Assembly (NCBI RefSeq): GCF_039614765.1
Contig: NZ_CP154879.1
Location: 2,480,001 to 2,544,000, forward strand
Reading direction: 5' to 3'
Length of the DNA: 64,000 nt
DNA from: Castellaniella sp. MT123
GTDB lineage: Bacteria; Pseudomonadota; Gammaproteobacteria; Burkholderiales; Burkholderiaceae_B
Both the position numbers and the translations under genes were made by a program. Every line of letters starts with the position of its first letter. The stretch's first letter is position 1. Positions 15,463 to 29,710 of this stretch are shown here, piece after piece. The notes beneath the pieces are model-generated. The model made no database searches and had not been told where the DNA came from. It was given only the letters and a program-made list of their open reading frames with translations.

Positions 15463-16838
15463 GGGAGTGTCAGATTTTTTGTGGGCGGGGCGATTTGACA
15501 TTGGTTAATCCCTGGCCTCAGTGAACCGTTCACCGAACAGAATGGCGAACTGGTTCATCGCCGCCTTCCAAGTGTGAACGGATCGGGATGGCTTGGCCAG
15601 GATGTTTCTGAGCGCCAGCCACAGCAGCTTCACAGCCGCCTCATCGCTGGGGAACTGGCCCCGGTTCTTGATAATTTTACGCAGCTGCCGGTTCATGTTC
15701 TCGATGGCGTTGGTGGTGTAGATCACTCGCCGGATATCGGGCGGGAAGATGAAGAACGGCACCACATGCTCCCAAGCCCGTTCCCAGGCGGCCACAATGG
15801 TCGGGTAGCGGGTACCCCAGGGGCCATCGGCGAAGGCCTGCAGGGCCTCTCGGGCCTGCTGTTCGTTGGCGGCGGTATAGATGGGCTTGAGCGCGGCAGC
15901 GACCAATTTACGGTCCTTCCAGCCCGCGTAATCCAAGCTGTTGCGCATCAGGTGCACGATGCAGGTCTGCACCGTCGTCTTCGGGAAGACCGCGTTAATG
16001 GCCTCGGGCAGGCCCTTTAAGCCATCCACCACGGCGATCAGGATGTCCTGGCAGCCTCGGTTTTTCAGTTCATTGAAGACCTTGAGCCAGAATTTTGAGC
16101 CCTCGGTTTGTTCGATCCACAGCCCCAGCACGTCGCGTTCCCCGTTGGCGTCGATGCCCAGGGCCAGGTAGACGGCCTTGTTGACCACCAAACCATCAGT
16201 GCGGATCTTCACCCGCAGTGCGTCAAATAAGACGACCGGGTACATGCGCTCCAAGGGGCGGTTCTGCCAGGCGACGGTCTCGGCCATCACCTCGTTGGTC
16301 ACCTCGCTGATGAGCTCGGGCGAAACGTTCGTGCCATAGGTCTCGGCGAGAAAAGCCTGGATCTCGCGCACGCTCATGCCACGGGCATACAGGGCAATGA
16401 TGCGCTCATCGAACCCGGCGAAATGGCGTTCATGCTTGGGGATGAGCACCGGCTCGAAGCTGCCGTCGCGGTCTCGGGGCAGCTGTACCTGCACCGAACC
16501 GTGCTTGGTCAGCAGCGTCTTGGTGCTCACGCCGTTGCGCTCATCGGTCTGCGCGGCGGGCTTGTCCTCACCGGGGCGGTAGCCCAGGTGCACGTTCATC
16601 TCCGCACCCATGGCCCGCTCGATGACCGCGCGGCCGAAGGCATCGATCAGGTCCTCGACCTCCATGGCTGACATCGGGCCTTCGACCAGGCCGTCCAGTA
16701 GGTGCTCAGGCAGCTTGGGCAGCCGCGCCTCGCGGGCGGCCGCCTGCGCCGCGATGGATGGTTTCTTGTGTTTCACGGGCATATCCATGATCGTTTTCTC
16801 TCATGTTATGCCTCGCCCACAAAATTCCGGACACTCTC
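15463..16838 (-). mobile_element. IS256-family insertion sequence, subtype B copy 1
   Basis: 1376 bp with the same termini as subtype A (left GGGAGTGTCAGATTTTTTGT; right end ...CCGGACACTCTC) and flanked by the 8-bp direct repeat GGCTGCGT at 15455-15462 and 16839-16846. Internally it differs from subtype A at many bases, giving roughly 25 amino-acid differences in the transposase. It appears identical to the copy at 41146-42521 in all stretches compared. Confidence 0.95.
15505..16788 (-). CDS. IS256-family transposase (subtype B)
   Basis: A 427-residue DDE transposase with Asp189 (VLFDALR), Asp255 (VVDGLKG) and Glu363 (TNAIENMN). It is about 94 percent identical to subtype A by eye; differences cluster in residues 52-90 (for example GAEMNVHLGYRPG against AGEMNAHLGYRAG). 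The frame is intact, so it is probably functional and able to act on all four copies, which share termini. Confidence 0.95.
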   Translation of the reverse strand: MDMPVKHKKPSIAAQAAAREARLPKLPEHLLDGLVEGPMSAMEVEDLIDAFGRAVIERAMGAEMNVHLGYRPGEDKPAAQTDERNGVSTKTLLTKHGSVQVQLPRDRDGSFEPVLIPKHERHFAGFDERIIALYARGMSVREIQAFLAETYGTNVSPELISEVTNEVMAETVAWQNRPLERMYPVVLFDALRVKIRTDGLVVNKAVYLALGIDANGERDVLGLWIEQTEGSKFWLKVFNELKNRGCQDILIAVVDGLKGLPEAINAVFPKTTVQTCIVHLMRNSLDYAGWKDRKLVAAALKPIYTAANEQQAREALQAFADGPWGTRYPTIVAAWERAWEHVVPFFIFPPDIRRVIYTTNAIENMNRQLRKIIKNRGQFPSDEAAVKLLWLALRNILAKPSRSVHTWKAAMNQFAILFGERFTEARD

Positions 16839-17099
16839 GGCTGCGTCCGAGCCGGTCCAGCCGCCAGACCACAAGCGTGTCACCGTGGCGCAGTGCCCGG
16901 AAGCATGCTTCCAGCCGCTTCCGCTGCACGTTCTTGCCACTGGCGACATCGGTATAGATTCGTTTCTCCGCGACTCCCGCCTTCATGAGCGCGTCGAGCT
17001 GTAGGTCCAGGTGTTGTTCTTCTGTGGAAACCCGCGCATAGCCCACGCGCCTCCCAGCCCCTGATGTTGGATGTGTCATAGTGGGCGGCATTGTATGGT

Positions 17100-17218
17100 A
17101 AACGGAGGTTTCCTGTACCTTTCCAGGAAGTCTCAAAATACTAGCATGAAACAGATATTTACAGTGATTTTCGGAGCAATCTGCCACCATCTCGTTATGG
17201 TCCCTGAAACCTCCGTTT
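17100..17218. repeat. 13-bp perfect inverted repeat next to resolvase start
   Basis: AAACGGAGGTTTC at 17100-17112 and its reverse complement GAAACCTCCGTTT at 17206-17218 enclose 93 bases between the resolvase start and the PAS-GGDEF-EAL gene. They may be crossover or binding sites of the resolvase (res region), or ends of a lost element. The enclosed DNA is AT-richer than its surroundings and contains no gene. Confidence 0.6.
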
Positions 17219-17219
17219 C

Positions 17220-19406
17220 ATGGACTTCGACACCATGTCACTTCTGCGCACGAACACCGCCACCGACAAACAAGGGTTCGACCGGAAAGAAAAAAAATCA
17301 CACTTCGGAAAGTCGGGGTTCGGTTCAAACGCACCCGATTGCAAGGAAACGTGGTTCCACGCAGTTTTCAACCAGATGACGGTGGGAATCGCTCTGACCG
17401 ACATTCGGACGGGACGCTGGCTGCAGGTCAATCAAAGGTACTGCGACATCGTCGGATATTCGCCGGACGAGCTGCGCATCATGAACTTTCAGGACCTGAC
17501 GCATCCCGACGACCTAGCGGCCGACCTCGCACAAGTGGCGCGGATGCGCGCCGGGGATATCACGAGCTTCTGCATCGAAAAGCGCATGTGTCGTAAGGAT
17601 GGCCGGATCGTGTGGGTCAGCCTTTCCGCTTCCGCGGCGTGGGACACTGAAGAGCCCTTCGGTTTCTACATCGCCACCATCCAGGACATCACAGCTCACA
17701 AGCTCGCGCGGGAACAAGCCAAAGAAAATGAACAGACGCTGCGTAGCAGCCTGGAACATCTTCCCGTCGCTGTTGCCCTGGTCGCGGACAATCAAACAAT
17801 CATTTATCGCAATCGGCGTTTCGAGTCTCTGATCGGGTATACCGCCAGGGATGTCCCCGATATGGAAAGCTGGTGGCGGGCCGCATACCCCGAGCACACT
17901 GCTCGGGATCAGGCCCGCAGGTTCTGGACCCAGCGGCGCGAGCGCGCACGCCAGGGCAATGGCACGATCGAACCCTATGAAAAAAAGGTATTGTGCCGCG
18001 ACGGAGAGATGCGCCACGTCAAGATCGGCGGTGCGCTGACCGGCGCCGGTTACCTCATGACGCTGGAAGACCTCAGCAGCCACAAGGCGGTTCAGCAGCG
18101 CATCGAGCGGCTCTCCTACTATGACCCGCTGACCCAGTTGCCCAATCGCCGCCTGCTCCTGGAACGGGCGCCAAAGACACTGGCGGACAGCCGGTCCAAC
18201 GACCGGTGGGGCGCCGTATTGCTGCTGGATGTAGACCGTTTCAAGCTCCTGAACGACACGCTGGGACGCGACTATGGCGATGCATTGCTCCAGCAAATTT
18301 CGCAGCGTCTGCTGAGCTTTACGGAGAACCGTTACCTTGCCGCTCGTCACGGAGATGACGAGTTTGTGGTTGTTCTCGACAACCTGGCCCAGCGATCAGA
18401 AGACGCCGGCTCGGGGGCCGCCGAAAGAGCGCGGCAATTGTTGCGGACCCTGCACGCGCCCTACGAGCTTATGGGCATACCCTACCAGGCATCGGTCTGC
18501 GCAGGAGTCGCGCTGTTCCATGGCGAACAGGATGACGTGGACGAACTGCTCAAGCGCGCCGGCCTGGCCGTCAGCCAGGCCAAGGCCTTCGAGCGTGGAA
18601 CGTTTCGCTTCTATGATCCGCAAATCCAGCTGGCCGTCAACGACCGGGCGCAACTCGAAGCCGACATCCGGACGGCCCTTGAACAGCATCAGTTTGAGAT
18701 TTTCTATCAACCGCAAATGCATCAGGACCGCGTGGTTGGCGCCGAAGCCCTGGTGCGCTGGCGCCATCCCGAGAAAGGTTGCGTATTGCCGGCCTACTTT
18801 ATATCGGTAGCCGAGGAGTCAGGCTTGATCCTGCAGCTGGGGACCGAAGTGCTTTACGGCGCCTGCCGACAGCTCGCCGCCTGGGGGCACCAGCCGGTGC
18901 TGAACAAACTGACACTATCGGTGAATGTCAGCCCTCGCCAGTTCTACCAGAATGATTTCGTGTCCCAGGTGTTACGCATCCTGGCGCAGACGGGCGCGAA
19001 GGCGAAACGGCTGAAACTGGAACTCACCGAGCGCCTTTTGCTGCGCGACGTTGAAGGAACGATCCAAAAAATGGCGCAATTGCACACGCACGGTGTGCGG
19101 TTCTCTCTGGACGACTTCGGAACGGGGTATTCGTCGCTTGCCTATTTGAAGCGGCTCCCCCTGGATGAGGTGAAAATCGATCAGAGCTTCGTGCATGGCG
19201 TGCCGGGCAACTGCAACGATGTGGCTATCGTGCGCAGCATCATCTCGCTGGCCCAAAGCCTCGGGCTGTCTGTAATGGCCGAAGGGGTGGAAACCGAGGA
19301 ACACAAGCACTTCCTGGAACAACATGGCTGCGAGAGATACCAGGGGTACCTGTTCGGCCGGCCGGCTCGCGTGGATGTGTTCGAGGCGCTTGTAAAGGAC
19401 TTGTAG
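17220..19406 (+). CDS. PAS-PAS-GGDEF(degenerate)-EAL cyclic-di-GMP protein
   Basis: A 728-residue cytoplasmic protein. Two PAS/PAC modules (about 45-165 and 175-290; VNQRYCDIVGYSPDEL and NRRFESLIGYTARDVPD) sense an unknown signal. The GGDEF domain (about 300-460) has the altered active-site motif GDDEF at 378-382 in place of GGDEF. The EAL domain (about 475-728) keeps EALVRWRHP, LTERLLL, DDFGTGYSSL and KIDQSFV, so c-di-GMP phosphodiesterase activity is likely. The cyclase half may be inactive or regulatory (GTP-binding). No good ribosome site precedes the ATG at 17220; Met6 is an alternative. No membrane segments. Confidence 0.88.
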   Translation: MDFDTMSLLRTNTATDKQGFDRKEKKSHFGKSGFGSNAPDCKETWFHAVFNQMTVGIALTDIRTGRWLQVNQRYCDIVGYSPDELRIMNFQDLTHPDDLAADLAQVARMRAGDITSFCIEKRMCRKDGRIVWVSLSASAAWDTEEPFGFYIATIQDITAHKLAREQAKENEQTLRSSLEHLPVAVALVADNQTIIYRNRRFESLIGYTARDVPDMESWWRAAYPEHTARDQARRFWTQRRERARQGNGTIEPYEKKVLCRDGEMRHVKIGGALTGAGYLMTLEDLSSHKAVQQRIERLSYYDPLTQLPNRRLLLERAPKTLADSRSNDRWGAVLLLDVDRFKLLNDTLGRDYGDALLQQISQRLLSFTENRYLAARHGDDEFVVVLDNLAQRSEDAGSGAAERARQLLRTLHAPYELMGIPYQASVCAGVALFHGEQDDVDELLKRAGLAVSQAKAFERGTFRFYDPQIQLAVNDRAQLEADIRTALEQHQFEIFYQPQMHQDRVVGAEALVRWRHPEKGCVLPAYFISVAEESGLILQLGTEVLYGACRQLAAWGHQPVLNKLTLSVNVSPRQFYQNDFVSQVLRILAQTGAKAKRLKLELTERLLLRDVEGTIQKMAQLHTHGVRFSLDDFGTGYSSLAYLKRLPLDEVKIDQSFVHGVPGNCNDVAIVRSIISLAQSLGLSVMAEGVETEEHKHFLEQHGCERYQGYLFGRPARVDVFEALVKDL

Positions 19407-19477
19407 CAGGTTTCATACCGGGCGCGGCGGATGCTCCGGGCGAAGAGGGGGGCATCCGCTGGCTGACCACGCCTTCG

Positions 19478-20089
19478 TCAATACCCCACCGTGAAACGCC
19501 GGCGACTGTGCTTGGGCGTTTCCAGCTCATCGACGAGCGCGATCGCGAAGTCTTCCATCGAGACCCAGCTCTTGCCGTCCGATCCTACCAGCAGCTGGTC
19601 CAGTCCCAAGCGAAACTTGCCGGTACGCGTGCCGGGGACGAATTCGGCGGATGGGGAAAGAAACGTCCAGTCCAGTTCCGTCTCTTTGCGCAAGACTTCG
19701 AGAAACGTGCGTGCGGCGGTCGCTTCCGGTTTGTAGGCATCCGGAAAACCCGGGGCGTCCAGCGCCTGCACCCCCGGGGCGACTTCCAGCGTGCCCGCAC
19801 CGCCCACCACCAGCAGGCGGGGGACTGCTGCCTGCTTCACGGCGGCAATCAGCGTCACAGCATCGGCCGTGGCGAACTTCAGGGCGCTGAACACCGCATC
19901 GCAGCCTTTCAACAAGGGCACCAGTTGGTCTGGCTGATTGGCATCGGCGTTCTCCAGCACCAGTTCCGGCTGGCGGGGGATTTTACTGACGTCGCGGGCA
20001 ATGCCCGTGACCTGGTGCCCGCGCCGTAAAAGTTCGGCGAGCAGACGCGAGCCGACGCGGCCCGTGACGCCGATCAAGGCAACTTTCAT
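19478..20089 (-). CDS. NAD(P)H-binding atypical SDR (NmrA/YwnB-like)
   Basis: A 203-residue Rossmann protein. MKVALIGVTGRVGSRLLAELLRRGH contains the glycine-rich GxxGxxG dinucleotide site; DAVFSALKF, RLLVVGGAGTLEVAPG and DWTFLSPSAEFVPG follow the pattern of atypical short-chain dehydrogenases annotated as NAD(P)-dependent epimerase or NAD(P)H-binding. Catalytic Tyr-x-x-x-Lys is not evident, as is usual in this group, so it may be a redox sensor rather than an enzyme. The start at 20089 has AGAT-rich upstream bases and no strong ribosome site. The next 400 bases upstream are gene debris. Confidence 0.85.
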   Translation of the reverse strand: MKVALIGVTGRVGSRLLAELLRRGHQVTGIARDVSKIPRQPELVLENADANQPDQLVPLLKGCDAVFSALKFATADAVTLIAAVKQAAVPRLLVVGGAGTLEVAPGVQALDAPGFPDAYKPEATAARTFLEVLRKETELDWTFLSPSAEFVPGTRTGKFRLGLDQLLVGSDGKSWVSMEDFAIALVDELETPKHSRRRFTVGY

Positions 20090-20128
20090 ATCGATCTCCA
20101 AAAAATCATTTGCGCAAAGAGGGCCTGA

Positions 20129-21567
<1,439 letters not shown>

Positions 21568-21610
21568 GAGCGGTCCTCCTCAATAGGGGGCGATGAGCAT
21601 CGCTTCGATG

Positions 21611-21643
21611 AAAAAATGACCGCTGATCAAGCGGCCATTTTTT
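21611..21643. terminator. bidirectional-looking terminator downstream of gyrB
   Basis: AAAAAATGACCGCT at 21611-21624 pairs with AGCGGCCATTTTTT at 21630-21643, with one mismatch and a short loop. The stem has A and T runs on its outer sides, so it could terminate transcripts from either strand. It lies about 65 bases beyond the gyrB stop and upstream of the rhuM start. Confidence 0.75.
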
Positions 21644-21656
21644 CTGCTCCTATGAC

Positions 21657-21692
21657 TGGCCAACTTTTCTCGCAACACTTGGCCAACTTTTC
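21657..21692. repeat. short direct repeat TGGCCAACTTTTC
   Basis: The 13-mer occurs at 21657-21669 and 21680-21692, 23 bases start to start, between the terminator and the gyrB stop codon. It may be footprint DNA left by an excised element. It has no coding role. Confidence 0.6.
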
Positions 21693-21708
21693 CGAAAACT
21701 AACAAACC

Positions 21709-25310
<3,602 letters not shown>

Positions 25311-25314
25311 GTTT

Positions 25315-26727
25315 TTATCCTTTGAGGGTTTGCTCGAGTACGTGAAGTGCGTGATTCAGTTCGGTCTGCTTTCCCCGCAGATCGGTGATCTTGCGCACCG
25401 CATGCAGCACGGTGGTGTGATCGCGCCCGCCAAACAGGTCGCCGATTTCCGGCAGGCTTTTCTGAGTCAGTTCCTTGGCCAGGTACATGGCGATCTGGCG
25501 CGGCAATGCAATATTGGCAGGCCGACGTTTCGAATACATGTCGGCGACCTTGATTTTATAGAAGTCGGCAACCGTCTTCTGGATGTTCTCGACCGTGATC
25601 TGGCTATTGGAGACCGACAGCAGGTCCTTCAGGGCTTCTTTGCAGACCTCGACGGTCAGGACTTCCCGGCCGTGGAAGCGTGCATAGGCCGAGACCTTGC
25701 GCAGGGCGCCTTCGAGTTCGCGCACGTTGCTGCGCAGGTGTTTGGCGATGAAGAAGGCGACTTCCTCGGGCATGGTGATGCCTTCGGTCTGCGCCTTGCG
25801 CAGCAGGATGGCCACGCGCATTTCCAGTTCAGGCGGCTCGATGGCGACGGTCAGGCCCGAATCGAACCGGGAAATCAGCCGGCTGTCGATGTTCGCCAGT
25901 TCTTTGGGGTAGGTATCCGAGGTAATGATGATCTGCTTGCGCTGTGCGACCATGGCCTCGAAGGCGTAGAAGAATTCTTCCTGGGTGCGGTTCTTGCCGG
26001 CGAAGAACTGGATATCGTCGATCAGCAGCAGATCCAGCGAATGGTAGAAGCGCTTGAAGTCGTCGAAGGCGCGGCGCTGGTAGGCCTTGACCACGTCAGA
26101 GACGTACTGGTCGGCGTGGACGTAGCGGATGCGGGGGCTGTTGCCGCCGGCCAGCAAGGCATTGCCGATGGCGTGGATCAGGTGGGTCTTGCCCAGGCCC
26201 ACGCCGCCATACAGAAACAGCGGGTTGTAGGACACACCGGGGTTCTCGGCCACCTGCATGGCGGCTGCGCGGGCCAGCTGGTTGGCCTTGCCGATCACGA
26301 AGTTGTCGAAGGTCAGGTCCAGATTCAGGCGTGAGCGATCCTGGATGGCCTCGTCGGTGGCCGTGTGGACAGGCGACGGCGTGGCCACCGGAGCAGGGCT
26401 CGGGACGGTGGTCGAGGGGGCGGTCGATGTAGCGGCCAGCCGGCCGGGTGCGGGTGCCGGTGCCGGTGCCGGCCGCGCCGGCGTGGCGGCCAGTTCGAAC
26501 TGCACCTGTACCGCCTGGGAGAACCAGTCGGCGGCCAGGGTTTCGAGGCGGGTGGCGAAGTTCTTGCGGACCCAGTCGAGCTTGAAGCGATTGGGCGCGC
26601 CGATTCTCAGGATCGCGAGTTCCTCGTCGTAGCCGAGCGGAACCAGCGGTTTGATCCAGGCGCTGATCTGTTGGGGGGGAAGTTCCTGTTCCAGCCGCTG
26701 GAGACAGGCCTGCCAGAATTCATTCAT
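25315..26727 (-). CDS. dnaA: chromosomal replication initiator DnaA
   Basis: A 470-residue DnaA. Domain I is [21 protein letters not shown] Pro/Ala-rich linker (about residues 90-135) is domain II. The AAA+ core has [16 protein letters not shown] (Walker A) and [13 protein letters not shown] (Walker B). Domain IV has the DNA-binding signature [15 protein letters not shown]. Met at 26727 is preferred by comparison with the family (MxxFW); Met at 26736 (MTV) is in frame and nearer a GAGG. A perfect DnaA box lies 47 bases upstream, consistent with autoregulation. Confidence 0.97.
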   Translation of the reverse strand: MNEFWQACLQRLEQELPPQQISAWIKPLVPLGYDEELAILRIGAPNRFKLDWVRKNFATRLETLAADWFSQAVQVQFELAATPARPAPAPAPAPGRLAATSTAPSTTVPSPAPVATPSPVHTATDEAIQDRSRLNLDLTFDNFVIGKANQLARAAAMQVAENPGVSYNPLFLYGGVGLGKTHLIHAIGNALLAGGNSPRIRYVHADQYVSDVVKAYQRRAFDDFKRFYHSLDLLLIDDIQFFAGKNRTQEEFFYAFEAMVAQRKQIIITSDTYPKELANIDSRLISRFDSGLTVAIEPPELEMRVAILLRKAQTEGITMPEEVAFFIAKHLRSNVRELEGALRKVSAYARFHGREVLTVEVCKEALKDLLSVSNSQITVENIQKTVADFYKIKVADMYSKRRPANIALPRQIAMYLAKELTQKSLPEIGDLFGGRDHTTVLHAVRKITDLRGKQTELNHALHVLEQTLKG

Positions 26728-26773
26728 AACGGTCATCGTGCGAAACCTCGATTCTACCCTGTCCCGTGGTGAG

Positions 26774-26846
26774 TTATCCACAGGCCGGCGCGTCGTTTGG
26801 GTCACGCAAACGGGGATAAGTCGCCAAGTGATTGACGACACGTCAA
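26774..26846. promoter_or_regulatory. dnaA/rpmH divergent regulatory region with DnaA box
   Basis: TTATCCACA, a perfect DnaA box, is at 26774-26782, with GGGGATAAG nearby at 26812-26820. TTGACGACACGTCAA (26832-26846) is a 6-3-6 palindrome that also supplies a TTGACG -35 pointing toward rpmH, with a weak TGAAAT -10. The 279-base gap between dnaA and rpmH holds no gene. Only one good DnaA box is present here, so it looks like a dnaA autoregulatory region rather than the full origin. Confidence 0.5.
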
Positions 26847-27006
26847 AAATTTGTTGAAATAGTGGGCTTTTCGATGCTTAGGGTGAATTGGGTCTGGATG
26901 ATCCATCCGTGATGACGCCCGACGATCGAGCCCTTTGCGGTGTTGATCCGGGTTTCAGCCCAGGTTTCACCCAGCTACTTTTACCAAAAGCTCTTTTGGA
27001 TTCGCC

Positions 27007-27141
27007 ATGAAACGCACTTTCCAGCCTTCTGTTACCCGCCGCAAGCGTACCCATGGGTTTCGTGTCCGCATGAAAACGCGTGCCGGCCGCGCCGTCCTGA
27101 GCGCTCGTCGCGCCAAGGGTCGCAAGCGCCTGGCCGTCTGA
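27007..27141 (+). CDS. rpmH: 50S ribosomal protein L34
   Basis: A 44-residue, very basic protein, [20 protein letters not shown] opening and [10 protein letters not shown] ending, matching L34 along its whole length. It is a structural component of the large ribosomal subunit. It heads the conserved rpmH-rnpA-yidD-yidC-mnmE cluster divergent from dnaA, and is separated from rnpA by 49 bases. The start has an upstream AGCTCTTTTGGATTCGCC with a weak ribosome site. Confidence 0.98.
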   Translation: MKRTFQPSVTRRKRTHGFRVRMKTRAGRAVLSARRAKGRKRLAV

Positions 27142-27190
27142 TTGCCATCCCCAGAGCCGGATCCTGGATCCGGTCTCGGATCTGACTGCC

Positions 27191-27550
27191 ATGCCCTCCG
27201 ATTTTCCTTCGGCGGCCCGGCTGCATCGCCCCTCGGAATACGCGGCGGCCCTGAAGGGGCGGCGTATCGCCCGAGGGGCTTTGTTCGTGGTGTCGAGCCC
27301 TCGTGAACCCGCCAGCCAGGGTGCCAGGCTGGGTCTGATCGTGCCTAAACGTCACGCACCGCTGGCTGTCACCCGCAATGCCATCAAGCGGGTCCTGCGC
27401 GAGGCCTTCCGCCTGCATCGGCAGACTTTGCCGGCGGGCGACCTGGTCTTTCGCTTGGTGAACCGTCCGGCACCCGCCAGCCTGACCGCGCTCAAGCGCC
27501 AGGTCCGGGCCGAGGCGGACGCTTTGCTGGGCAGGATTGCCAAATGCTGA
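27191..27550 (+). CDS. rnpA: ribonuclease P protein component
   Basis: A 119-residue basic protein that binds the catalytic RNase P RNA and aids 5' processing of tRNA precursors. [32 protein letters not shown] is the conserved RNR-type RNA-binding signature (here [14 protein letters not shown]), and [10 protein letters not shown] matches the following strand. Its last codons overlap the yidD start by 7 bases, indicating translational coupling. Confidence 0.97.
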   Translation: MPSDFPSAARLHRPSEYAAALKGRRIARGALFVVSSPREPASQGARLGLIVPKRHAPLAVTRNAIKRVLREAFRLHRQTLPAGDLVFRLVNRPAPASLTALKRQVRAEADALLGRIAKC

Positions 27551-27786
27551 TCCGATCCTTGTTCATTGCCCCGATCCGGTTCTATCGGTATTTCCTCAGC
27601 CCCTGGGTGGGCCAGCAGTGCCGGTTCACGCCGACCTGTTCTGCCTACACGATCGAGGCGATCGAAACCCATGGTGTGTTGCGGGGCGTCTGGCTTGGCA
27701 TCCGTCGGATTGCCCGATGCCACCCCGGCTGCCCTGGGGGGCACGATCCGGTGCCGCCGGCGGGACGGCATTCGCATGACCACTGA
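27544..27786 (+). CDS. yidD: membrane protein insertion efficiency factor YidD
   Basis: An 80-residue protein with the YidD hallmark [20 protein letters not shown], then [12 protein letters not shown] and [14 protein letters not shown], including the conserved cysteines. It is peripherally attached to the inner membrane by an amphipathic N terminus and assists YidC-dependent insertion. It overlaps rnpA and is followed by yidC after about 100 bases. Confidence 0.97.
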   Translation: MLIRSLFIAPIRFYRYFLSPWVGQQCRFTPTCSAYTIEAIETHGVLRGVWLGIRRIARCHPGCPGGHDPVPPAGRHSHDH

Positions 27787-27888
27787 CATGCCATGACGCG
27801 CGGCTGACCGCCGATCAAGTCCGTGTCAGCATCCCTACGTTAAACTGGTGAGCTTTTGCTCCGACCCTATCCGAAAAAACAGGCGCCA

Positions 27889-29628
27889 ATGGACATTCGA
27901 CGCACCATCCTCTGGATGATCTTTTCTTTTTCGCTCCTGCTGTTGTGGAACAACTGGCAGGTGTATCAGGGTCAGCCGTCCCTGTTTTCCCTGACGCCGC
28001 CGGCTGCCGAGAAGGCCAAGACGGCCAGCGCGCCGACGCCGGCGCCGCATCCGTCCGGCTCGACGACAGTACCTGCCGGTGCCGCCCAGAATGCTCCGGG
28101 TGGGGTGGGCGCGCCAGCCGCGTTGGCGGCGGGACAGAAGGTTCACGTCAAGACCGACGTCTTTGACCTGACGTTCGATACGCTGGGCGCGCAGCTGGTC
28201 CAGGCTGACCTGCTGGGATACAGAAACCAAGAGGCCACCACCGGCATCCTGCCCTGGTTCAAGGGCCTGATGGGTAAGGCGCCGCCCAAGGACGCGCATG
28301 GCGCGATGTACTTGTTGAATGATCAGCCGGGCGACATGTATGTGGCCCAGACCGGTCTGGTGGGCGCGCCCGCGGGCGCCACCTACCCAACGCACCTGAC
28401 GCCGTTCACGCTGGTGGGCTCGGGGCCTGTGGTCAAGGGCAACACGACCGAGGTCTCGTTCGAGGCAACGTCCGATCAGGTCCGGGTGGTGAAGACCTTC
28501 ATCCTGACCCAGGGCAGCTATGACATCCGCGTGCGCAACGATATCTACAACCTCGGGGATCAGCCGATCGACCCGTCGCTGTATCTGCAGCTGACGCGCG
28601 ATGGCCACGAACCGTCCAATACGACGGGCTTCTACAGCACCTTCACCGGCGCGGCTGTCTATTCGGCGGAAGACAAGTTCCAGAAGGTCAAGTTCGACGA
28701 GATCACCAAGGGCAAGGCCAGCTACATCACGCAGGCCGACAATGGCTGGATCGGGATCGTGCAGCATTACTTCGCCTCGGCCTGGGTGCCGAAGCAGGGC
28801 GTGGTGCGCACCAACCAGGCGCTGGCGCTGCCGGACGGGCTGTTCGCGGTCCGCTCGATCGAGGCAGTGGGGTCGATCGCGCCGGGCGCGCAAAAATCGG
28901 TGGAGTCGCAGTTGTGGGTCGGTCCGCAGGACCAGCTGGCGATGAGCGCTGTCGCACCGGGGCTGGACGTGGTGGTCGATTACGGCTGGGTGACGATCAT
29001 CGCCAAGCCGATGTTCAAGTTCATGATCTGGCTGCACAGTCTGGTGGGCAACTGGGGCTGGACGATCGTGCTGCTGACGCTGCTGATCAAGCTGGTGTTC
29101 TACCCGCTGTCGGCGGCCAGCTACCGCTCGATGGCGAAGATGAAGCTGGTGTCGCCGCGCATGCAGCACCTGAAGGAAAAGTTTGGCGACGACAAGGCGA
29201 AGCTGAACGCGGCGATGATGGAGATGTACCGCACGGAGAAGATCAATCCCCTGGGGGGATGTTTGCCGATGGTGGTGCAGATTCCGGTGTTCATCGCGTT
29301 GTACTGGGTGTTGCTGGGCAGCGTTGAAATGCGCGGCGCGCCGTGGATTCTGTGGATCCATGACTTGTCGGTGGCCGATCCGTGGTTCATTCTGCCGGCC
29401 TTCATGATGCTGACGATGTTCCTGCAGATCAAGCTGAATCCGACGCCGCCGGATCCGACGCAGGCGAAGATCATGATGATCATGCCGCTGGTGTTCGGGG
29501 GGATGATGTTCCTGTTCCCGGCGGGGTTGGTGCTGTACTGGTGCGTGAACAATACGGTGTCGATCATTCAGCAGCGGGTGATCATGCGCCGGCTGGATCG
29601 AGAAAAGGCGGCGTCGGCGTCGAGCTGA
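27889..29628 (+). CDS. yidC: membrane protein insertase YidC
   Basis: A 579-residue YidC of Gram-negative type. The N-terminal membrane segment ([22 protein letters not shown]) is followed by an Ala/Pro-rich linker and a large periplasmic beta domain (about 90-360). The five-helix insertase core begins near [41 protein letters not shown] contains the hydrophilic-groove Arg. [24 protein letters not shown] is the conserved helix pair. The ATG at 27889 (MDIRRT) is the family start. Confidence 0.97.
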   Translation: MDIRRTILWMIFSFSLLLLWNNWQVYQGQPSLFSLTPPAAEKAKTASAPTPAPHPSGSTTVPAGAAQNAPGGVGAPAALAAGQKVHVKTDVFDLTFDTLGAQLVQADLLGYRNQEATTGILPWFKGLMGKAPPKDAHGAMYLLNDQPGDMYVAQTGLVGAPAGATYPTHLTPFTLVGSGPVVKGNTTEVSFEATSDQVRVVKTFILTQGSYDIRVRNDIYNLGDQPIDPSLYLQLTRDGHEPSNTTGFYSTFTGAAVYSAEDKFQKVKFDEITKGKASYITQADNGWIGIVQHYFASAWVPKQGVVRTNQALALPDGLFAVRSIEAVGSIAPGAQKSVESQLWVGPQDQLAMSAVAPGLDVVVDYGWVTIIAKPMFKFMIWLHSLVGNWGWTIVLLTLLIKLVFYPLSAASYRSMAKMKLVSPRMQHLKEKFGDDKAKLNAAMMEMYRTEKINPLGGCLPMVVQIPVFIALYWVLLGSVEMRGAPWILWIHDLSVADPWFILPAFMMLTMFLQIKLNPTPPDPTQAKIMMIMPLVFGGMMFLFPAGLVLYWCVNNTVSIIQQRVIMRRLDREKAASASS

Positions 29629-29650
29629 GCGATTCTGCTGATGTGATCGG

Positions 29651-29683
29651 ACGGCGCTCTTTCTGGGGCGCCGTTTCTTTTTT
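29651..29683 (+). terminator. rho-independent terminator after yidC
   Basis: ACGGCGC (29651-29657) pairs with GCGCCGT (29668-29674), with a 10-base loop, followed by a T-rich run (TTTCTTTTTT). It begins 22 bases after the yidC stop codon. Confidence 0.85.
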
Positions 29684-29710
29684 GCGGCTTGAGTTTGTTG
29701 GGTTCTTGAG

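Larger units (their letters stand above)
15078..17079 (-). pseudogene. serine resolvase/invertase gene split by IS256-family element
   Basis: The 5' part (17079-16839) encodes RRVGYARVSTEEQHLDLQLD (catalytic Ser18) through WRLDRLGRS. The 3' part (15454-15078) encodes LPDLVRIIGDLE, then LVFHVFAALAEFERNLIRER and a C-terminal helix-turn-helix (IEDIARAYDVSRTTIYSAVA). Excising the IS (15463-16838) and one copy of GGCTGCGT restores a single 205-residue frame. It belongs to the small serine recombinases of Tn3-family transposons and invertases. No transposase gene of that family is present, so this is a transposon relic. A start at 17091 is also possible. Confidence 0.92.

Noticed and set aside
19427-19459. 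Terminator after the PAS-GGDEF-EAL gene
   Set aside because: The GCGGATGC/GCATCCGC stem has a 17-base loop and no T run, too weak to annotate with confidence.
26737-27006. dnaA-rpmH gap as the sole origin
   Set aside because: Only one perfect DnaA box and no strong AT-rich tract; it fits an autoregulatory promoter better than a full origin, though it is not excluded.
27835-29361. 508-codon minus-strand frame opposite yidC
   Set aside because: Arg/His/Gln-rich shadow; yidC is certain.
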